From Acinetobacter ursingii DSM 16037 = CIP 107286 (GTDB taxonomy: Bacteria > Pseudomonadota > Gammaproteobacteria > Pseudomonadales > Moraxellaceae): a stretch of 64,000 bases of DNA. The DNA lies in the NCBI RefSeq assembly GCF_000368825.1, contig NZ_KB849717.1, positions 1,277,601-1,341,600 of the forward strand. Direction: 5' to 3'. The notes under the pieces are model-generated. The model made no database searches. It was not told the origin of the DNA and saw only the letters and a program-made list of their open reading frames with translations. Below, piece after piece: positions 27,506 through 38,287 of the stretch; the stretch's first letter is position 1, and each line of letters begins with the position of its first letter. The position numbers and the translations under genes were made by a program.

Positions 27506-30219
27506 TAAAGACTCCGTTTCACCATTTGAACATCATACACTTCGATCTTATCGAGTGGTTTGATGTCATTATAACCCTTAACCGCAAGACCACATTCCAT
27601 GCCTGCGCGAACTTCATCTACTACATCTTTATAGCGACGTAACGATTCAAGCTCACCTTGGAAGACCACCACGTCATCACGAAGGACACGGATTGGTTTG
27701 TTACGGTGAATGACACCTTCCATCACCATACAGCCCGCAGCAGCACCGAACTTACTTGAACGGAACACTTCACGAACTTGAGCCACACCCAGAATCGTTT
27801 CACGATGTTCAGGCGCAAGCTTACCGCTCATCGCATTCTTCACATCATCAATCAATTCATAAATGATGCTGTAGTAACGAATGTCGATACCATCTTGATC
27901 GCTCTTTTGACGCGCAGTCGTATCAGCACGGACGTTAAATCCGAGTAATACTGCTTCTGATGATTCAGCCAGTGTGACATCAGATTCAGTGATTGCACCG
28001 ACACCTGAACTAATCACACGTACTTTCACTTCTTCAGTTGAAAGCTCATCCAAAGCAACGGTCAAGGCTTCTAACGTACCGCGAACATCTGCTTTTAAGA
28101 TGACATTGACTGCTGGTACATCTTTTTTGCCCATAGAGGCCATAATGTTTTCAAGACGCATCGCACTTTGACGATCAATCCGTTTTTGACGCTCACGGTC
28201 TGCACGAGCATCTGCCACTTCACGTGCTTTTTTCTCGTCATTGACAACAAGAACTTCGTCACCTGCCATTGGCGCATCGGGTAAACCTAAAATTTCGACT
28301 GGAATCGATGGCCCTGCCGATTTAATTGGTTGACCATTTTCATCCGACATGGCACGTACACGACCATAAGATGAACCTGCAAGAACAAGATCACCAATAT
28401 TCAATGTACCGTTTTGTACCAGAATCGAAGTCACTGCACCACGACCTTTATCAACACGTGCTTCAATCACCACACCTTGAGCCGCGCCTTCGCTTGATGC
28501 TTTCAATTCCATCAATTCAGCTTGAATCAAGATTAAGTCAAGTAATTCATCGATGCCTTGACCCGAGTGTGCCGAAACCATCGCGACTGGAACATCACCG
28601 CCCCATTGTTCAGGCACGATCTGCTTGGTGGTTAATTCATTTAATACGCGATCTGGATCTGCCGATTCTTTATCCATCTTGTTGATGGCAACAATAATCG
28701 GTGTTCCCGCAGCGCGTGCATGGTCAATGGCTTCTGCTGTTTGTGGCATCACACCATCATCCGCCGCAACCACCAATACCACGATATCCGTTGCTTTCGC
28801 ACCACGTGAACGCATGGCAGTAAATGCTGCGTGTCCTGGTGTATCAAGGAAAGTAATAATTCCTTTATCGGTCTCAACGTGATATGCACCAATATGTTGA
28901 GTAATACCACCTGCTTCGCCTGCTACCACTTTAGAGCGACGGATACGATCCAGTAACGACGTCTTACCGTGGTCAACGTGACCCATGATTGTGACGACTG
29001 GAGGACGAGTAGTTTGCTCACCACGTGCTTCTTCAGCAGCGACAAGTAAGTTATCTTCGGCTTGTGTATCAGAAACCAAAACAGGGTTATGTCCCATTTC
29101 CTCGACCACGAGTACCGCAGTATCTTGATCAATCGCTTGGTTTTGAGTCACAAGCTCACCCATTTTCATGAGCGTCTTAATCACTTCGCGAACTTTAATC
29201 GCCATCTTTTGTGCTAAATCAGCAACAACGATTTTTTCACCAATCTCAACATCATAAATTTGCTTTTTAACAGGTTTTTCAAAACCGTGTTTATTCGCCT
29301 GACTGGTTTTTAAGCCGCGCTTATGATGGCTTTTGCTAAAGCTTTGTTCCGCTTGTGCATCACCACCACGACCGCCTTTTTTACCCGCACGTGGATTTGC
29401 AGTAGCACCACCACGTTTGATTTCACGGTCTTCTTTATTGAAAGAATCTTCGTATGCTTGACCGACAAGTCCAGCAGCCAAAGGTGAATCATCAATCACA
29501 CGAATGGTCGTCGTTGCATCATCATTTGAATATTTCGATGCCATTTGACGCATTTGCTCAAGTGTACGCTGTTGTGCTTCTTCAGCTGCTTTACGACGAA
29601 CTGCTTCTTCAGTTGCTTTCAACTTCGCAGATTCAGCTTCACGCGCTTTTTTCTGTTCAGGCGTTTCTGTTGGTTTTACAACAATCGGCTTAATCGGCTT
29701 ATTGGTTGAACGACGCTTCACCACAACTTCTGTAGTTGAAGTCTCCGCTTTTACTGTTTCTTTCTTCTGAGCAGCGCGCATTGCATCCAACGTGGCTTGT
29801 GCTTTGTTTTCAGCTTTTACTTGAGGCTGCTGCGCAGTTTGCTGGCTTACTTTTTCATCAGTACGCACTTTCGCTTCCGCATCAACACGCGCTTTCGCTT
29901 CTGCTGCAATCTGTTCAGGATTTGGCTTGGTAAACGTATGTTTCTTACGAACTTCTACGTTAATCGTTTTTGCCTTACCTGAAGTACTCGCGACTTTCGC
30001 TGTACTGGTTGTTTTACGTTTCAACGTGATTTTTCCTGCGCCACCGGCATCCTGACCGTGTACCTTTTTCAAATGGTTCACAAGCGTATCTTGTTGCTCA
30101 GTGGTAATAGTGTCATTTGCGTTACGCTGTGGTAGACCTGCTTCACGAACCTGTTCTAGAAGCTTGTCGACAGGACGACCAACTGTTTGAGCCAAGTCTT
30201 GAATCGTTTTGTCTGTCAT
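27505..30219 (-). CDS. infB: Translation initiation factor IF-2
   Basis: GTPase that places initiator tRNA on the 30S subunit. The 904-residue protein has an N-terminal IF2N subdomain ([20 protein letters not shown]), a long charged Ala/Lys/Glu/Arg-rich linker (about 60-300), a second IF2N-like segment ([19 protein letters not shown]), and the GTPase with G1 GHVDHGKTS (about 411-419), G3 DTPGHAAF, G4 NKMD and G5 SAHSG. Domains II to IV follow. AGGAG precedes ATG 30219. The position next to nusA and rbfA and downstream of initiator tRNA genes is the classic proteobacterial order. Internal alternative starts (IF2-beta forms) are possible but not marked. Confidence 0.97.
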   Translation of the reverse strand: MTDKTIQDLAQTVGRPVDKLLEQVREAGLPQRNANDTITTEQQDTLVNHLKKVHGQDAGGAGKITLKRKTTSTAKVASTSGKAKTINVEVRKKHTFTKPNPEQIAAEAKARVDAEAKVRTDEKVSQQTAQQPQVKAENKAQATLDAMRAAQKKETVKAETSTTEVVVKRRSTNKPIKPIVVKPTETPEQKKAREAESAKLKATEEAVRRKAAEEAQQRTLEQMRQMASKYSNDDATTTIRVIDDSPLAAGLVGQAYEDSFNKEDREIKRGGATANPRAGKKGGRGGDAQAEQSFSKSHHKRGLKTSQANKHGFEKPVKKQIYDVEIGEKIVVADLAQKMAIKVREVIKTLMKMGELVTQNQAIDQDTAVLVVEEMGHNPVLVSDTQAEDNLLVAAEEARGEQTTRPPVVTIMGHVDHGKTSLLDRIRRSKVVAGEAGGITQHIGAYHVETDKGIITFLDTPGHAAFTAMRSRGAKATDIVVLVVAADDGVMPQTAEAIDHARAAGTPIIVAINKMDKESADPDRVLNELTTKQIVPEQWGGDVPVAMVSAHSGQGIDELLDLILIQAELMELKASSEGAAQGVVIEARVDKGRGAVTSILVQNGTLNIGDLVLAGSSYGRVRAMSDENGQPIKSAGPSIPVEILGLPDAPMAGDEVLVVNDEKKAREVADARADRERQKRIDRQSAMRLENIMASMGKKDVPAVNVILKADVRGTLEALTVALDELSTEEVKVRVISSGVGAITESDVTLAESSEAVLLGFNVRADTTARQKSDQDGIDIRYYSIIYELIDDVKNAMSGKLAPEHRETILGVAQVREVFRSSKFGAAAGCMVMEGVIHRNKPIRVLRDDVVVFQGELESLRRYKDVVDEVRAGMECGLAVKGYNDIKPLDKIEVYDVQMVKRSL

Positions 30220-30229
30220 ACGCTACTCC

Positions 30230-31714
30230 TTAGTTAAACCATGATTCGCGTGCTTTCATAATGAGCTGACCCGCTTTTTCATCACCAAGCCCGTCAATAT
30301 CAGAGATATCGTCGGTTGCCTGATCGGCCAAATCATCGACTGTAATCACACCACGCGCTGCAAGGGCATAAGCAAGCTCCTGAGTCATTCCTTCCATTTC
30401 CAGAAGTTCTGCACTTGGTTCCTGAATATTTTCTTGCTGTTTTAATGCATCTGTTAATGCAGCTTCTTTTGCACGACTTTGTAATAACTCAACCAAATCT
30501 GCATCAAGTTCAATTTCGTCAAAAGTTTCAGCTGGTACATAGGCAATTTCTTCAAGTGAAGTAAAGCCCATTTCAACCAATGCCATTGCCAAATCTTCTT
30601 CAATATCCAGACGTTCTACAAACATGTCCAGATATTGCTGTGCTTCATTTTGCTGACGTGCACGGTATTCATCTTCTAGCATCATGTCGAGTTTATAACC
30701 CGTCAATTCAGATGCCAAACGTACGTTTTGTCCTTGAGAACCAATCGCACGCGCCAATTGATCATTGGTTGCAAAAATGATATCAGCACTACGCGCATCT
30801 TCATCCAGTACAATCCCTGATACATCAGCAGGCTCTAAAGCACTAGCAATATACTGCGCCGGATCATCCGACCACACCACAACATCGATGCGCTCACCAT
30901 TGAGCTCCGACTGTACTGCCTGAATACGCGTACCACGCATACCAATACAAGCACCGACTGGATCAATACGGTGATCATTGGTTTTTACAGCAATTTTAGC
31001 ACGCACACCTGGCTGACGCGCTGCTGCTTTAATTTCGATGATTTCTTCAGAAATTTCTGGAATTTCTTTTTTCATCAAAGCAATCAGCATTTCAGGCTTA
31101 GCGCGTGATAACAATAATTGCGCACCACGACCTTCACGGTTGACATTATACAAGATCGCATTCATACGCTGTTTAGGACGAAGTAATTCTTTAGGAATCA
31201 TTTCTTCACGTGCCAAATACGCTTCTGCATTATCACCCAAGTCAATGATAAAACCGTCTTTGGTTTGCTTTTTCACTTCACCATAGATTAATTCACCGAC
31301 TTTGGCTTCATAGGCATCTGCCACCAAAGCACGTTCAGCTTCACGAATTTTCTGGACAATGACTTGCTTGGCAATCTGCGCTGCGATACGACCAAACTCG
31401 ATCGATTCAACCTCAAGTTCACGAATATCGCCAATGGACCATTGTGCAGGATCTACATCAGAAATCGCATCCTGACAGGCTGGCATTTCATGATCTTCAT
31501 CAGCAACGACTTCCCATTGACGGAAAGTACGATAATCGCCAGTCTTACGGTCAATTTCAACACGTAACTGTGCTTCTTCAGAGTGTGTACCTTCGTAAAA
31601 TTTCTTCTTCGTTGCAGCAACCAGTGCCTGTTCTAATGCTTCGAAGATCGCTTCACGACTAACACCTTTTTCATTACTAACCGTTTCAACAACGGTAAGA
31701 ATTTCACGGCTCAT
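30230..31714 (-). CDS. nusA: Transcription termination/antitermination factor NusA
   Basis: A 494-residue RNA polymerase-associated factor for pausing, termination and rRNA antitermination. Domains in order: N-terminal RNAP-binding domain (EILTVVETVSNEKGVSREAI), S1 (RREEM-like region AYLAREEMIPKELLRP), KH1 and KH2 (VGACIGMRGTRIQAVQSEL; AIGSQGQNVRLASELTGYKL), and two acidic AR repeats (VEMGFTSLEEIAYVP and ALAARGVITVDDLADQ). The AR repeats match the gammaproteobacterial form. Ten bases separate it from infB. Confidence 0.97.
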   Translation of the reverse strand: MSREILTVVETVSNEKGVSREAIFEALEQALVAATKKKFYEGTHSEEAQLRVEIDRKTGDYRTFRQWEVVADEDHEMPACQDAISDVDPAQWSIGDIRELEVESIEFGRIAAQIAKQVIVQKIREAERALVADAYEAKVGELIYGEVKKQTKDGFIIDLGDNAEAYLAREEMIPKELLRPKQRMNAILYNVNREGRGAQLLLSRAKPEMLIALMKKEIPEISEEIIEIKAAARQPGVRAKIAVKTNDHRIDPVGACIGMRGTRIQAVQSELNGERIDVVVWSDDPAQYIASALEPADVSGIVLDEDARSADIIFATNDQLARAIGSQGQNVRLASELTGYKLDMMLEDEYRARQQNEAQQYLDMFVERLDIEEDLAMALVEMGFTSLEEIAYVPAETFDEIELDADLVELLQSRAKEAALTDALKQQENIQEPSAELLEMEGMTQELAYALAARGVITVDDLADQATDDISDIDGLGDEKAGQLIMKARESWFN

Positions 31715-31749
31715 AAGTCACCTACAGATTCTTATAAATTTAAATGAAT

Positions 31750-32274
31750 TTAGTCCTGATAGATCAAATTTGCTTTATCAATATTATGACTATCAATTTC
31801 AAGCACATGGTTGCCTTCAACTTCCACTTGAATGACTTCATTTTCAAGATCAACGCTGAGCAATTTTGCCTGGAACTTACGACGATTTTCAACCGCAGTA
31901 ATCAGTCGTAATGCAACTTGCTGCCCAAGATATGCAGGCATTTGTTCAAGCTGAAAAAACGGACGATCCCAACCTGGAGATGATACTTCAAGTGCATATT
32001 CACCAGAAATTGGATCATGAACATCTAACATTGCGCCGACTTGTTGGGTGACCAGCACACAGTCTTGTACACCAATTCCACGACCCTGTTCCAGTTCACC
32101 CTCTTCATTGATGACTGGTTCAGCATTATCATCGATCGCTTTATCGATATAGATACGCAGTAAGGAACGCTTCCCTTGAGGAATAAATTCGATTCCCCAT
32201 AGATCAACATTGCAGGCTTGCACTGCGGGTGCAATTAAATCATGCAGTGCCTGAGTTTTATTTGATAGCTTCAT
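31750..32274 (-). CDS. rimP: Ribosome maturation factor RimP
   Basis: A 174-residue 30S assembly factor. Family motif [20 protein letters not shown] in the N-terminal alpha/beta domain; [16 protein letters not shown] marks the start of the C-terminal SH3-like domain. Slightly longer than E. coli RimP because of an insert around [24 protein letters not shown] precedes ATG 32274. First gene of the nusA operon; 35 bases separate it from nusA. Confidence 0.95.
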   Translation of the reverse strand: MKLSNKTQALHDLIAPAVQACNVDLWGIEFIPQGKRSLLRIYIDKAIDDNAEPVINEEGELEQGRGIGVQDCVLVTQQVGAMLDVHDPISGEYALEVSSPGWDRPFFQLEQMPAYLGQQVALRLITAVENRRKFQAKLLSVDLENEVIQVEVEGNHVLEIDSHNIDKANLIYQD

Positions 32275-32300
32275 TTACTCTCGTCATTCTCGCGCGGTTC

Positions 32301-32319
32301 AATTGGCACATAGCCAATT
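32301..32319 (-). promoter_or_regulatory. Stem-loop in the rimP leader
   Basis: AATTGGC (32301-32307) and GCCAATT (32313-32319) form a perfect 7-bp stem about 27 bases before the rimP ATG. It lies in the 5' leader of the nusA operon, which is autoregulated in E. coli; a role here is inference. Confidence 0.4.
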
Positions 32320-32399
32320 CAGACTAATCTATAGTGAAGCATGACTATTTCACCTTTACGACATCTTATGTCTTGTGTCACCGCTACACGATAGCCAAT

Positions 32400-32421
32400 A
32401 AAAAAGGGCGTTAAATCGCCC
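32400..32421 (-). terminator. Second tandem terminator below the tRNA cluster
   Basis: On the minus strand GGGCG, ATTTAA loop, CGCCC is followed by TTTTTT (stem at 32406-32410 and 32417-32421; T-run opposite 32400-32405). It follows the first terminator and separates tRNA transcription from rimP. Confidence 0.7.
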
Positions 32422-32456
32422 CTATATTTCACACAGAAAACTATAGCTCACTGTGC

Positions 32457-32481
32457 AAAAAGGCCCACCTATTTGTGAGCC
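32457..32481 (-). terminator. First terminator of the tRNA transcript
   Basis: On the minus strand GGCTCAC (opposite 32475-32481), 6-nt loop, GTGGGCC (opposite 32462-32468), then TTTTT. It lies 12 nt beyond the CCA end of the downstream initiator tRNA. Confidence 0.75.
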
Positions 32482-32493
32482 CTCTTAGAAACT

Positions 32494-32570
<77 letters not shown>

Positions 32571-32701
32571 TCAACGTGCAAACATTATATACAATTATTA
32601 GAAAAAGTCAATTTCAATAATTGCTGACTAAGTTGTTGCCCTTAGTCATTTAAAGATGTAGTGAAGCTAGATTCAACAAATTTCAATACACTTTAAAAAA
32701 G

Positions 32702-32778
<77 letters not shown>

Positions 32779-32818
32779 TCAACATCACTGCAACACCAAC
32801 TTTCTTTCTGGATCAAGT

Positions 32819-32903
32819 TGGTGCGGAAGGGGGGACTTGAACCCCCACGCCCGAAGGCACTACCACCTCAAGGTAGCGTGTCTACCAATTCCACCACCAC
32901 CGC
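32819..32903 (-). tRNA. leuU: tRNA-Leu (GAG)
   Basis: 85-nt class II tRNA on the minus strand with encoded CCA, long variable arm (TGCCTTCGGGCG) and anticodon loop TTGAGGT, giving anticodon GAG. In E. coli the tRNA-Leu(GAG) gene leuU occupies the same place, directly after secG. As drawn, acceptor position 5:68 is a U-U mismatch, with G-U at 6:67. Confidence 0.95.
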
Positions 32904-32959
32904 AGCTTGTGGGAGGCATTCTATTCGCTTCAATCGTAAAAAGAAAGCGTTAATTTGAA

Positions 32960-33289
32960 TTATTGACTCGTTTTAGGTGCAGTTGGTGAAGTTTCAGGCG
33001 AAGTTGGTTGCTGAACTGGTGCGGTTTGTACAGATTGTAAGCTATAGGCTTCTGTGGTTTGTTTCTTGGCAAAAACCGCAAGAGTCAAACTGGTAATAAA
33101 AAACAAAGCTGTACAGATAGCGGTTAAACGCGTCAGAAAGTTACCCGAGCCTGAAGCACCAAATACTGTTGCCGCACCACCACCGCCAAATGAGGCACCT
33201 GCATCTGCACCTTTACCATGCTGAACCAGCACCAGTGCAATAATCAGAATGGCGAGAATAATGTGTACCACCAGCACAAACGTATGCAT
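32960..33289 (-). CDS. secG: Preprotein translocase subunit SecG
   Basis: A 109-residue inner-membrane subunit of SecYEG. First helix [19 protein letters not shown], then the conserved cytoplasmic loop [20 protein letters not shown] followed by [10 protein letters not shown], then a second helix. The Pro/Thr-rich tail is variable in the family. AGGAG precedes ATG 33289. Nine bases separate it from tpiA; the tRNA genes follow. Confidence 0.95.
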   Translation of the reverse strand: MHTFVLVVHIILAILIIALVLVQHGKGADAGASFGGGGAATVFGASGSGNFLTRLTAICTALFFITSLTLAVFAKKQTTEAYSLQSVQTAPVQQPTSPETSPTAPKTSQ

Positions 33290-33298
33290 GCTGAACTC

Positions 33299-34096
33299 CT
33301 ATTGTTTTGATTGGGCAAATGCCTGAGCAATTTGATAAAACGATTGGGCATTAAGCGATGCACCGCCAACCAATGCACCATTAATATCTGGGCAAGCTGC
33401 CAACTCTACCGCATTCTCAGGTTTAACACTACCACCATATAACAAGGCAATCTGTGCACCATGTGCGGTAATCTGAGATAAACCTTCACGAATTTTGGCA
33501 TGCATCGCTTGTGCATCTTGCGGTGAAGCAGTTTTACCCGTACCGATTGCCCAAATTGGCTCGTAAGCAATCACGATTTGTTTTAACCATTGTTCAGTGT
33601 TTACAACACTGGCGATATCACAAATTTGCTGTAAAACCACTTGTTCTGCCAAGCCTTGTTCACGCTGTTCAAGACTTTCACCCACACAGTAAATGACAGT
33701 CATACCTGCCTGAAGTGCATTGTGGAGTTTGGCTTTTAAAATTTCAACTGAATCACCCAACAGGTCACGACGTTCAGAATGACCAATCAGGACATATTGA
33801 ATCTGGCTATCAACTAAAAGTTCAGCACTGACTTCACCCGTATAAGCTCCCATTCTTGCAAAACGGGAAATATCCTGTGCGACAGTATAAACGGCGCGTG
33901 GCGCTGCATTTAAAGCTTGAAAGGTACGATCCAATGCGATCGATGTAGGCGCAACTCCAATGTGGCAGGCATTTGCCTCTATTGGAGATTGTGCCAATAA
34001 ATTGATAAGTTGTTGAATGAGTTGTGTGGCATCAGATTGTATTGGGTTCATTTTCCAATTGCCAACCACCCAAGGAATAATTGTCGAACCCGACAT
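33299..34096 (-). CDS. tpiA: Triose-phosphate isomerase
   Basis: A 265-residue TIM-barrel enzyme interconverting dihydroxyacetone phosphate and glyceraldehyde 3-phosphate. Catalytic residues are visible: VGNWKMN (Asn, Lys), IGHSERR (His), [14 protein letters not shown] (Glu, phosphate loop), [11 protein letters not shown] (phosphate binding). Normal length. First gene of the tpiA-secG-tRNA unit. Confidence 0.97.
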   Translation of the reverse strand: MSGSTIIPWVVGNWKMNPIQSDATQLIQQLINLLAQSPIEANACHIGVAPTSIALDRTFQALNAAPRAVYTVAQDISRFARMGAYTGEVSAELLVDSQIQYVLIGHSERRDLLGDSVEILKAKLHNALQAGMTVIYCVGESLEQREQGLAEQVVLQQICDIASVVNTEQWLKQIVIAYEPIWAIGTGKTASPQDAQAMHAKIREGLSQITAHGAQIALLYGGSVKPENAVELAACPDINGALVGGASLNAQSFYQIAQAFAQSKQ

Positions 34097-34446
34097 ACTG
34101 CTACCCTTTTATCGAAAATGCTGCATATTCTACACGTATTTTAGACAAACTTAGAATGTTTTCTTTTGGTGAATTTTAGATTGCTTGATAAAGCGTTTAA
34201 GATAATTAAAATACAATTGGAAAAATTATATTTAAAAAAATATTCAAATATTTCTTCACTAATCCCAACTACTTAAAAAAAACAGTCCATTCTGATAATT
34301 GTTAAACAAAAGATGCCTATAAAAGAATGATGAAGCCTACTCCGATTTAAGTGTTGAAGATTGTTTAATCAAGATAGTATACGTATAATTTCACAATAAA
34401 GTTTTTAAAAAATTCTTATACATTTGTAATTTTTGGGGTCCAGCTG
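34097..34446. other. AT-rich divergent intergenic region tpiA/pilB
   Basis: 350 bp, markedly AT-rich and without a credible ORF. It must hold the promoters of tpiA (minus) and pilB (plus). A sigma-70-like pilB promoter is listed separately. Long A-tracts (around 34231-34238 and 34276-34285) could bend DNA. No sigma-54 site was recognised. Confidence 0.5.
34361..34389 (+). promoter_or_regulatory. Probable pilB promoter
   Basis: TTGTTT (34361-34366), 17-nt spacer, TATAAT (34384-34389). The perfect -10 and ideal spacing predict a start near 34396 and a ~50-nt leader ending in TTGGGG before the pilB ATG at 34447. Confidence 0.55.
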
Positions 34447-36168
34447 ATGGCAGATGATGAGCTAAAGTCAAAATATCCAACTTACCTGGATCGCTTAGTT
34501 GCGACTGGATTTCTGACAAAAGAACAGATCCATCGGATGTTTTATGAAATAAATAAAAATAACAAATTTATTGTTCAGTATCTTGTAGAAGCCTTTGATA
34601 TAAAGCCATCAATTATTGCTGAAGCTATTTCTATTGAATATGAAGAACCTCAATTTGATCTTAATACATTTAATCTCTCTTTGATTCCTCATGGTATTAT
34701 CGATGAAAAATTAATCACAAAGCATAAAATTTTACCTCTAAGCGTAAAAGACCACACCTTATATGTTGCTGTTGTAGACCCCTCTCTTACTCAAGATTTA
34801 GATACAATTCGCTTTAATAGTAAGAAAAAACTAGAACTTGTGATCGTTGAACATGACAAATTGGAACGCGCACTTGAAGAGGTTTATGGTACAAATGCCC
34901 AACTTGAATTTCTGAATAGTTTACATAATGAAGACAGCGAAAATACTGACGACATCTTAAGTGAGTTTAGCTTTGATATAAATGCAGACCATGAGAAAGA
35001 CGACACTATTGTTGTTAAATATTTAAATAAAATGCTTTATGATGCAATTAAAATGGGGGCATCCGACCTTCATTTTGAACCTTATGCCAAAATCTATCGC
35101 GTTAGATATCGTATCGATGGTGTTTTACATGCAATTTCATTCCCACCATTAGTACTCGCACCAAGACTAACTGTTCGCCTAAAAATTATGGCGAAGATGG
35201 ATATCTCAGAACGGCGCTCTCCACAAGATGGTCGTATAAAATTACCAGTCTCACAATTTAAATCTATCGATTTTCGTGTCAGCTCACTGCCTACATTATA
35301 TGGTGAAAAATTAGTGCTACGTATTCTGGATGCTTCTAGCGCAACATTGGGTATTGATGCGCTTGGCTACGAGGAAGATCAAAAAGCATTATTTTTAGAA
35401 GCACTGAACAAGCCACAAGGTATGTTGCTAATTACAGGACCAACGGGTTCTGGTAAAACAGTTTCGTTATACACAGGCCTCAATATTCTTAATACTGAGA
35501 GTTCAAATATTTCCACAGCAGAAGATCCTGTGGAAATTAACCTTGAAGGTGTTAATCAGGTGAATGTTAACCCCAAGGTGGGCTTGACCTTTGCCGCTGC
35601 GCTAAAGTCTTTTTTACGTCAGGATCCTGACATTATCATGGTGGGTGAGATTCGTGATCTGGAAACAGCAGAAATCGCAATCAAAGCCGCACAAACGGGT
35701 CACATGGTCATGTCTACGCTGCATACTAACAGTGCGCCAGAAACATTAACACGTTTACGCAATATGGGCGTACCTTCATTTAATCTTGCAACGTCCGTGA
35801 ACTTAGTAATTGCTCAACGATTGGCCCGACGTCTTTGTAGTAAATGTAAAGAGCCAATTCAGATCCCCAGAAATAGTTTGATCGAGATGGGGTTTACAGA
35901 GGAGGATCTATCTCACCCTAAACTCCGTATTTACCAACCTGTGGGATGTTCAGAATGCCGTGAAGGCTACAAAGGTCGTGTCGGGATTTACGAAGTCATG
36001 AAAGTCACACCTGAAATTTCGAGAATTATTATGGAAGATGGAAATGCAATACAAATTGCAGATGCATCGGAAAAACTGGGGTTTAATAATCTTCGTCGCT
36101 CAGGTCTTAAAAAGGTGATGCAAGGGATTACTTCTTTACAGGAAGTCAATCGTGTCACCAGTGAATAA
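34447..36168 (+). CDS. pilB: Type IV pilus assembly ATPase PilB
   Basis: Cytoplasmic hexameric ATPase driving pilus extension, required for twitching and/or natural transformation. The 573-residue product has an N-terminal MshEN-like domain, Walker A GPTGSGKT (about 331-338), an Asp box, Walker B region DPDIIMVGEIRD, and a His box (MSTLHTNSAPETL). A four-Cys zinc motif (CSKC and CSEC) is present. The VGEIRD and tetracysteine forms distinguish it from the retraction ATPase PilT. It heads pilB-pilC-pilD, with pilC 30 nt downstream. Confidence 0.95.
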   Translation: MADDELKSKYPTYLDRLVATGFLTKEQIHRMFYEINKNNKFIVQYLVEAFDIKPSIIAEAISIEYEEPQFDLNTFNLSLIPHGIIDEKLITKHKILPLSVKDHTLYVAVVDPSLTQDLDTIRFNSKKKLELVIVEHDKLERALEEVYGTNAQLEFLNSLHNEDSENTDDILSEFSFDINADHEKDDTIVVKYLNKMLYDAIKMGASDLHFEPYAKIYRVRYRIDGVLHAISFPPLVLAPRLTVRLKIMAKMDISERRSPQDGRIKLPVSQFKSIDFRVSSLPTLYGEKLVLRILDASSATLGIDALGYEEDQKALFLEALNKPQGMLLITGPTGSGKTVSLYTGLNILNTESSNISTAEDPVEINLEGVNQVNVNPKVGLTFAAALKSFLRQDPDIIMVGEIRDLETAEIAIKAAQTGHMVMSTLHTNSAPETLTRLRNMGVPSFNLATSVNLVIAQRLARRLCSKCKEPIQIPRNSLIEMGFTEEDLSHPKLRIYQPVGCSECREGYKGRVGIYEVMKVTPEISRIIMEDGNAIQIADASEKLGFNNLRRSGLKKVMQGITSLQEVNRVTSE

Positions 36169-36198
36169 TATGAGACTTTAAAAATTAAGGATAAAACT

Positions 36199-37425
36199 AT
36201 GGCAATTCAAAAAACACAAATGATGCCAACTTTTGCTTATGAAGGGGTTGATCGAAAGGGAGGAAAAATTGTAGGAGAATTATCCGCAAGAAATATAGCC
36301 CTCGCAAAAGTAACTTTGCGTAAGCAAGGTATCACCATTAAGACAATTCGCCAAAAACGTAAGAATATTTTAGAAGGGCTATTTAAGAAAAAAGTCACTA
36401 CATTAGATATTACGATTTTCACGCGACAACTTGCGACCATGATGAAAGCAGGTGTTCCTTTAATTCTAAGTTTTGAAATTGTTGCTGAAGGCTTAGAAAA
36501 CCCAGCGATGCGAGAAGTAGTAATTAACCTAAAACGTGAAGTTGAAGGAGGAAGTACTTTTGCAGATGCTTTACGCAAATATCCCCAATATTTTGATTCA
36601 TTATTTTGTTCCTTAGTGGAATCTGGTGAAATATCTGGTGCGCTTGAAACCATGCTAGATCGTGTCGCGATTTACAAGGAAAAAAGTGAGCTTTTAAAAC
36701 AAAAAATCAAAAAAGCCATGAAATACCCGATTACGGTCATTGTTGTTGCTGTGATTGTCACGATTATTTTGATGGTAAAAGTCGTCCCCGTCTTTCAGGA
36801 TTTATTTAGCTCATTTGGCGCAGAACTTCCTGCTTTTACCCAGATGGTGGTGAATATGTCAAAATGGATGCAATCCTACTGGTTCATTATGATTATAGGG
36901 ATTGGTGTCGTCATTGCTGTATTTTTAGAAACAAAGAAACGAAGTAAAAAATTTCGTAACGCCTTAGATAGAATGGCATTAAAACTGCCAATTTTTGGTG
37001 ATTTAATCTATAAATCAATTATTGCACGTTATAGCCGCACCCTTGCAACTACTTTTGCCGCAGGTGTACCTTTAATTGATGCTCTAAAATCAACTGCGGG
37101 TGCCACCAATAATGTGATTTATGAAGATGCTGTTATGAAGATTCGTGAAGATGTTGCCACTGGACAACAACTACAATTTGCCATGAAAACATCCAACTTA
37201 TTTCCTTCAATGGCTGTTCAAATGGTGGCTATTGGTGAAGAGTCTGGTGCATTGGATGCCATGCTCGACAAAGTTGCCACGCATTATGAAAATGAAGTCG
37301 ACAATGCTGTAGACGGACTAACCTCCATGATGGAACCTTTGATCATGGCAATTCTCGGCGTACTAGTCGGCGGTCTGGTCGTCGCCATGTATCTTCCAAT
37401 TTTCCAGATGGGTTCAGTGGTTTAA
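36199..37425 (+). CDS. pilC: Type IV pilus inner-membrane platform protein PilC
   Basis: A 408-residue polytopic platform protein of the T2SF/GspF family. Two homologous cytoplasmic domains are visible: FTRQLATMMKAGVPLILSFE and YSRTLATTFAAGVPLIDALK, each followed by a membrane segment, with a third at the C terminus (EPLIMAILGVLVGGLVVAMY). Length is normal. AAGGA precedes ATG 36199. The stop overlaps the pilD start by one base. Confidence 0.95.
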   Translation: MAIQKTQMMPTFAYEGVDRKGGKIVGELSARNIALAKVTLRKQGITIKTIRQKRKNILEGLFKKKVTTLDITIFTRQLATMMKAGVPLILSFEIVAEGLENPAMREVVINLKREVEGGSTFADALRKYPQYFDSLFCSLVESGEISGALETMLDRVAIYKEKSELLKQKIKKAMKYPITVIVVAVIVTIILMVKVVPVFQDLFSSFGAELPAFTQMVVNMSKWMQSYWFIMIIGIGVVIAVFLETKKRSKKFRNALDRMALKLPIFGDLIYKSIIARYSRTLATTFAAGVPLIDALKSTAGATNNVIYEDAVMKIREDVATGQQLQFAMKTSNLFPSMAVQMVAIGEESGALDAMLDKVATHYENEVDNAVDGLTSMMEPLIMAILGVLVGGLVVAMYLPIFQMGSVV

Positions 37426-38285
37426 TGTCCGAAATTCTTAATTATTTTATCCAAACCCCAACTGCGCTTTATCTTGCAGTTGGGATTTTTAGCTTGTGCA
37501 TTGGTAGTTTTTTAAATGTTGTGATTTATCGCACGCCAAAAATGATGGAACAGGACTGGCACACTGAGTGCCAGATGTTGTTACATCCTGATCAAGCGAT
37601 CATTGATCAAGATAAACTGACATTAAGTTCACCACCTTCAACCTGCCCCAAATGCCATAGCCGTATTCGTTGGTATCAAAATATTCCATTGCTCAGTTGG
37701 CTATTTTTAAAAGGTAAATGTGGCCATTGTCAAAATCCGATTAGCATCCGTTATCCTTTGATTGAACTGCTCACGATGCTATGTTCACTGATGATCGTGG
37801 CTGTCTTTGGCCCGAGCTTTCAAATGCTGTTTGGTCTGGTTTTAACTTGGGTGCTTATTGCCCTCACGTTTATTGATTTTGATACTCAACTGTTGCCCGA
37901 TCGTTTTACTCTGCCGCTAGCAGCATTAGGTCTAGGGGTTAATAGCTATAGTCTTTATGTCTCACCAACCGCCGCGATTTGGGGCTATCTGATTGGTTTT
38001 TTATGCCTGTGGATTGTCTATTATTTATTTAAAATCATTACAGGTAAAGAAGGGATGGGCTATGGCGATTTTAAGTTACTTGCTGCTCTCGGCGCATGGA
38101 TGGGACCTTTGATGCTTCCACTGATTGTGCTACTTTCTTCACTGGTCGGTGCGATTATAGGGATTATTTTACTCAAAATTCGTAAAGAAAATCAGCCATT
38201 TGCCTTTGGCCCTTATATCGCCATTGCTGGATGGATCGCCTTTTTATGGGGTGAGCAAATTATGAAAGTTTATCTGGGAGGCTAA
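37425..38285 (+). CDS. pilD: Prepilin peptidase / N-methyltransferase PilD
   Basis: Inner-membrane bifunctional aspartyl protease that cleaves and N-methylates type IV prepilins. The 286-residue product has the cytoplasmic four-Cys zinc motif (CPKC then CGHC) and two catalytic aspartates, in LTFIDFDTQLLPD and GMGYGDFKL. About eight hydrophobic segments. The TAATG overlap with pilC and near-overlap with coaE indicate a tight operon. Confidence 0.95.
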   Translation: MSEILNYFIQTPTALYLAVGIFSLCIGSFLNVVIYRTPKMMEQDWHTECQMLLHPDQAIIDQDKLTLSSPPSTCPKCHSRIRWYQNIPLLSWLFLKGKCGHCQNPISIRYPLIELLTMLCSLMIVAVFGPSFQMLFGLVLTWVLIALTFIDFDTQLLPDRFTLPLAALGLGVNSYSLYVSPTAAIWGYLIGFLCLWIVYYLFKIITGKEGMGYGDFKLLAALGAWMGPLMLPLIVLLSSLVGAIIGIILLKIRKENQPFAFGPYIAIAGWIAFLWGEQIMKVYLGG

Positions 38286-38287
38286 TG

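Noticed and set aside
28326-28685. 119-codon plus-strand ORF
   Set aside because: Antisense to infB; composition follows the infB codons.
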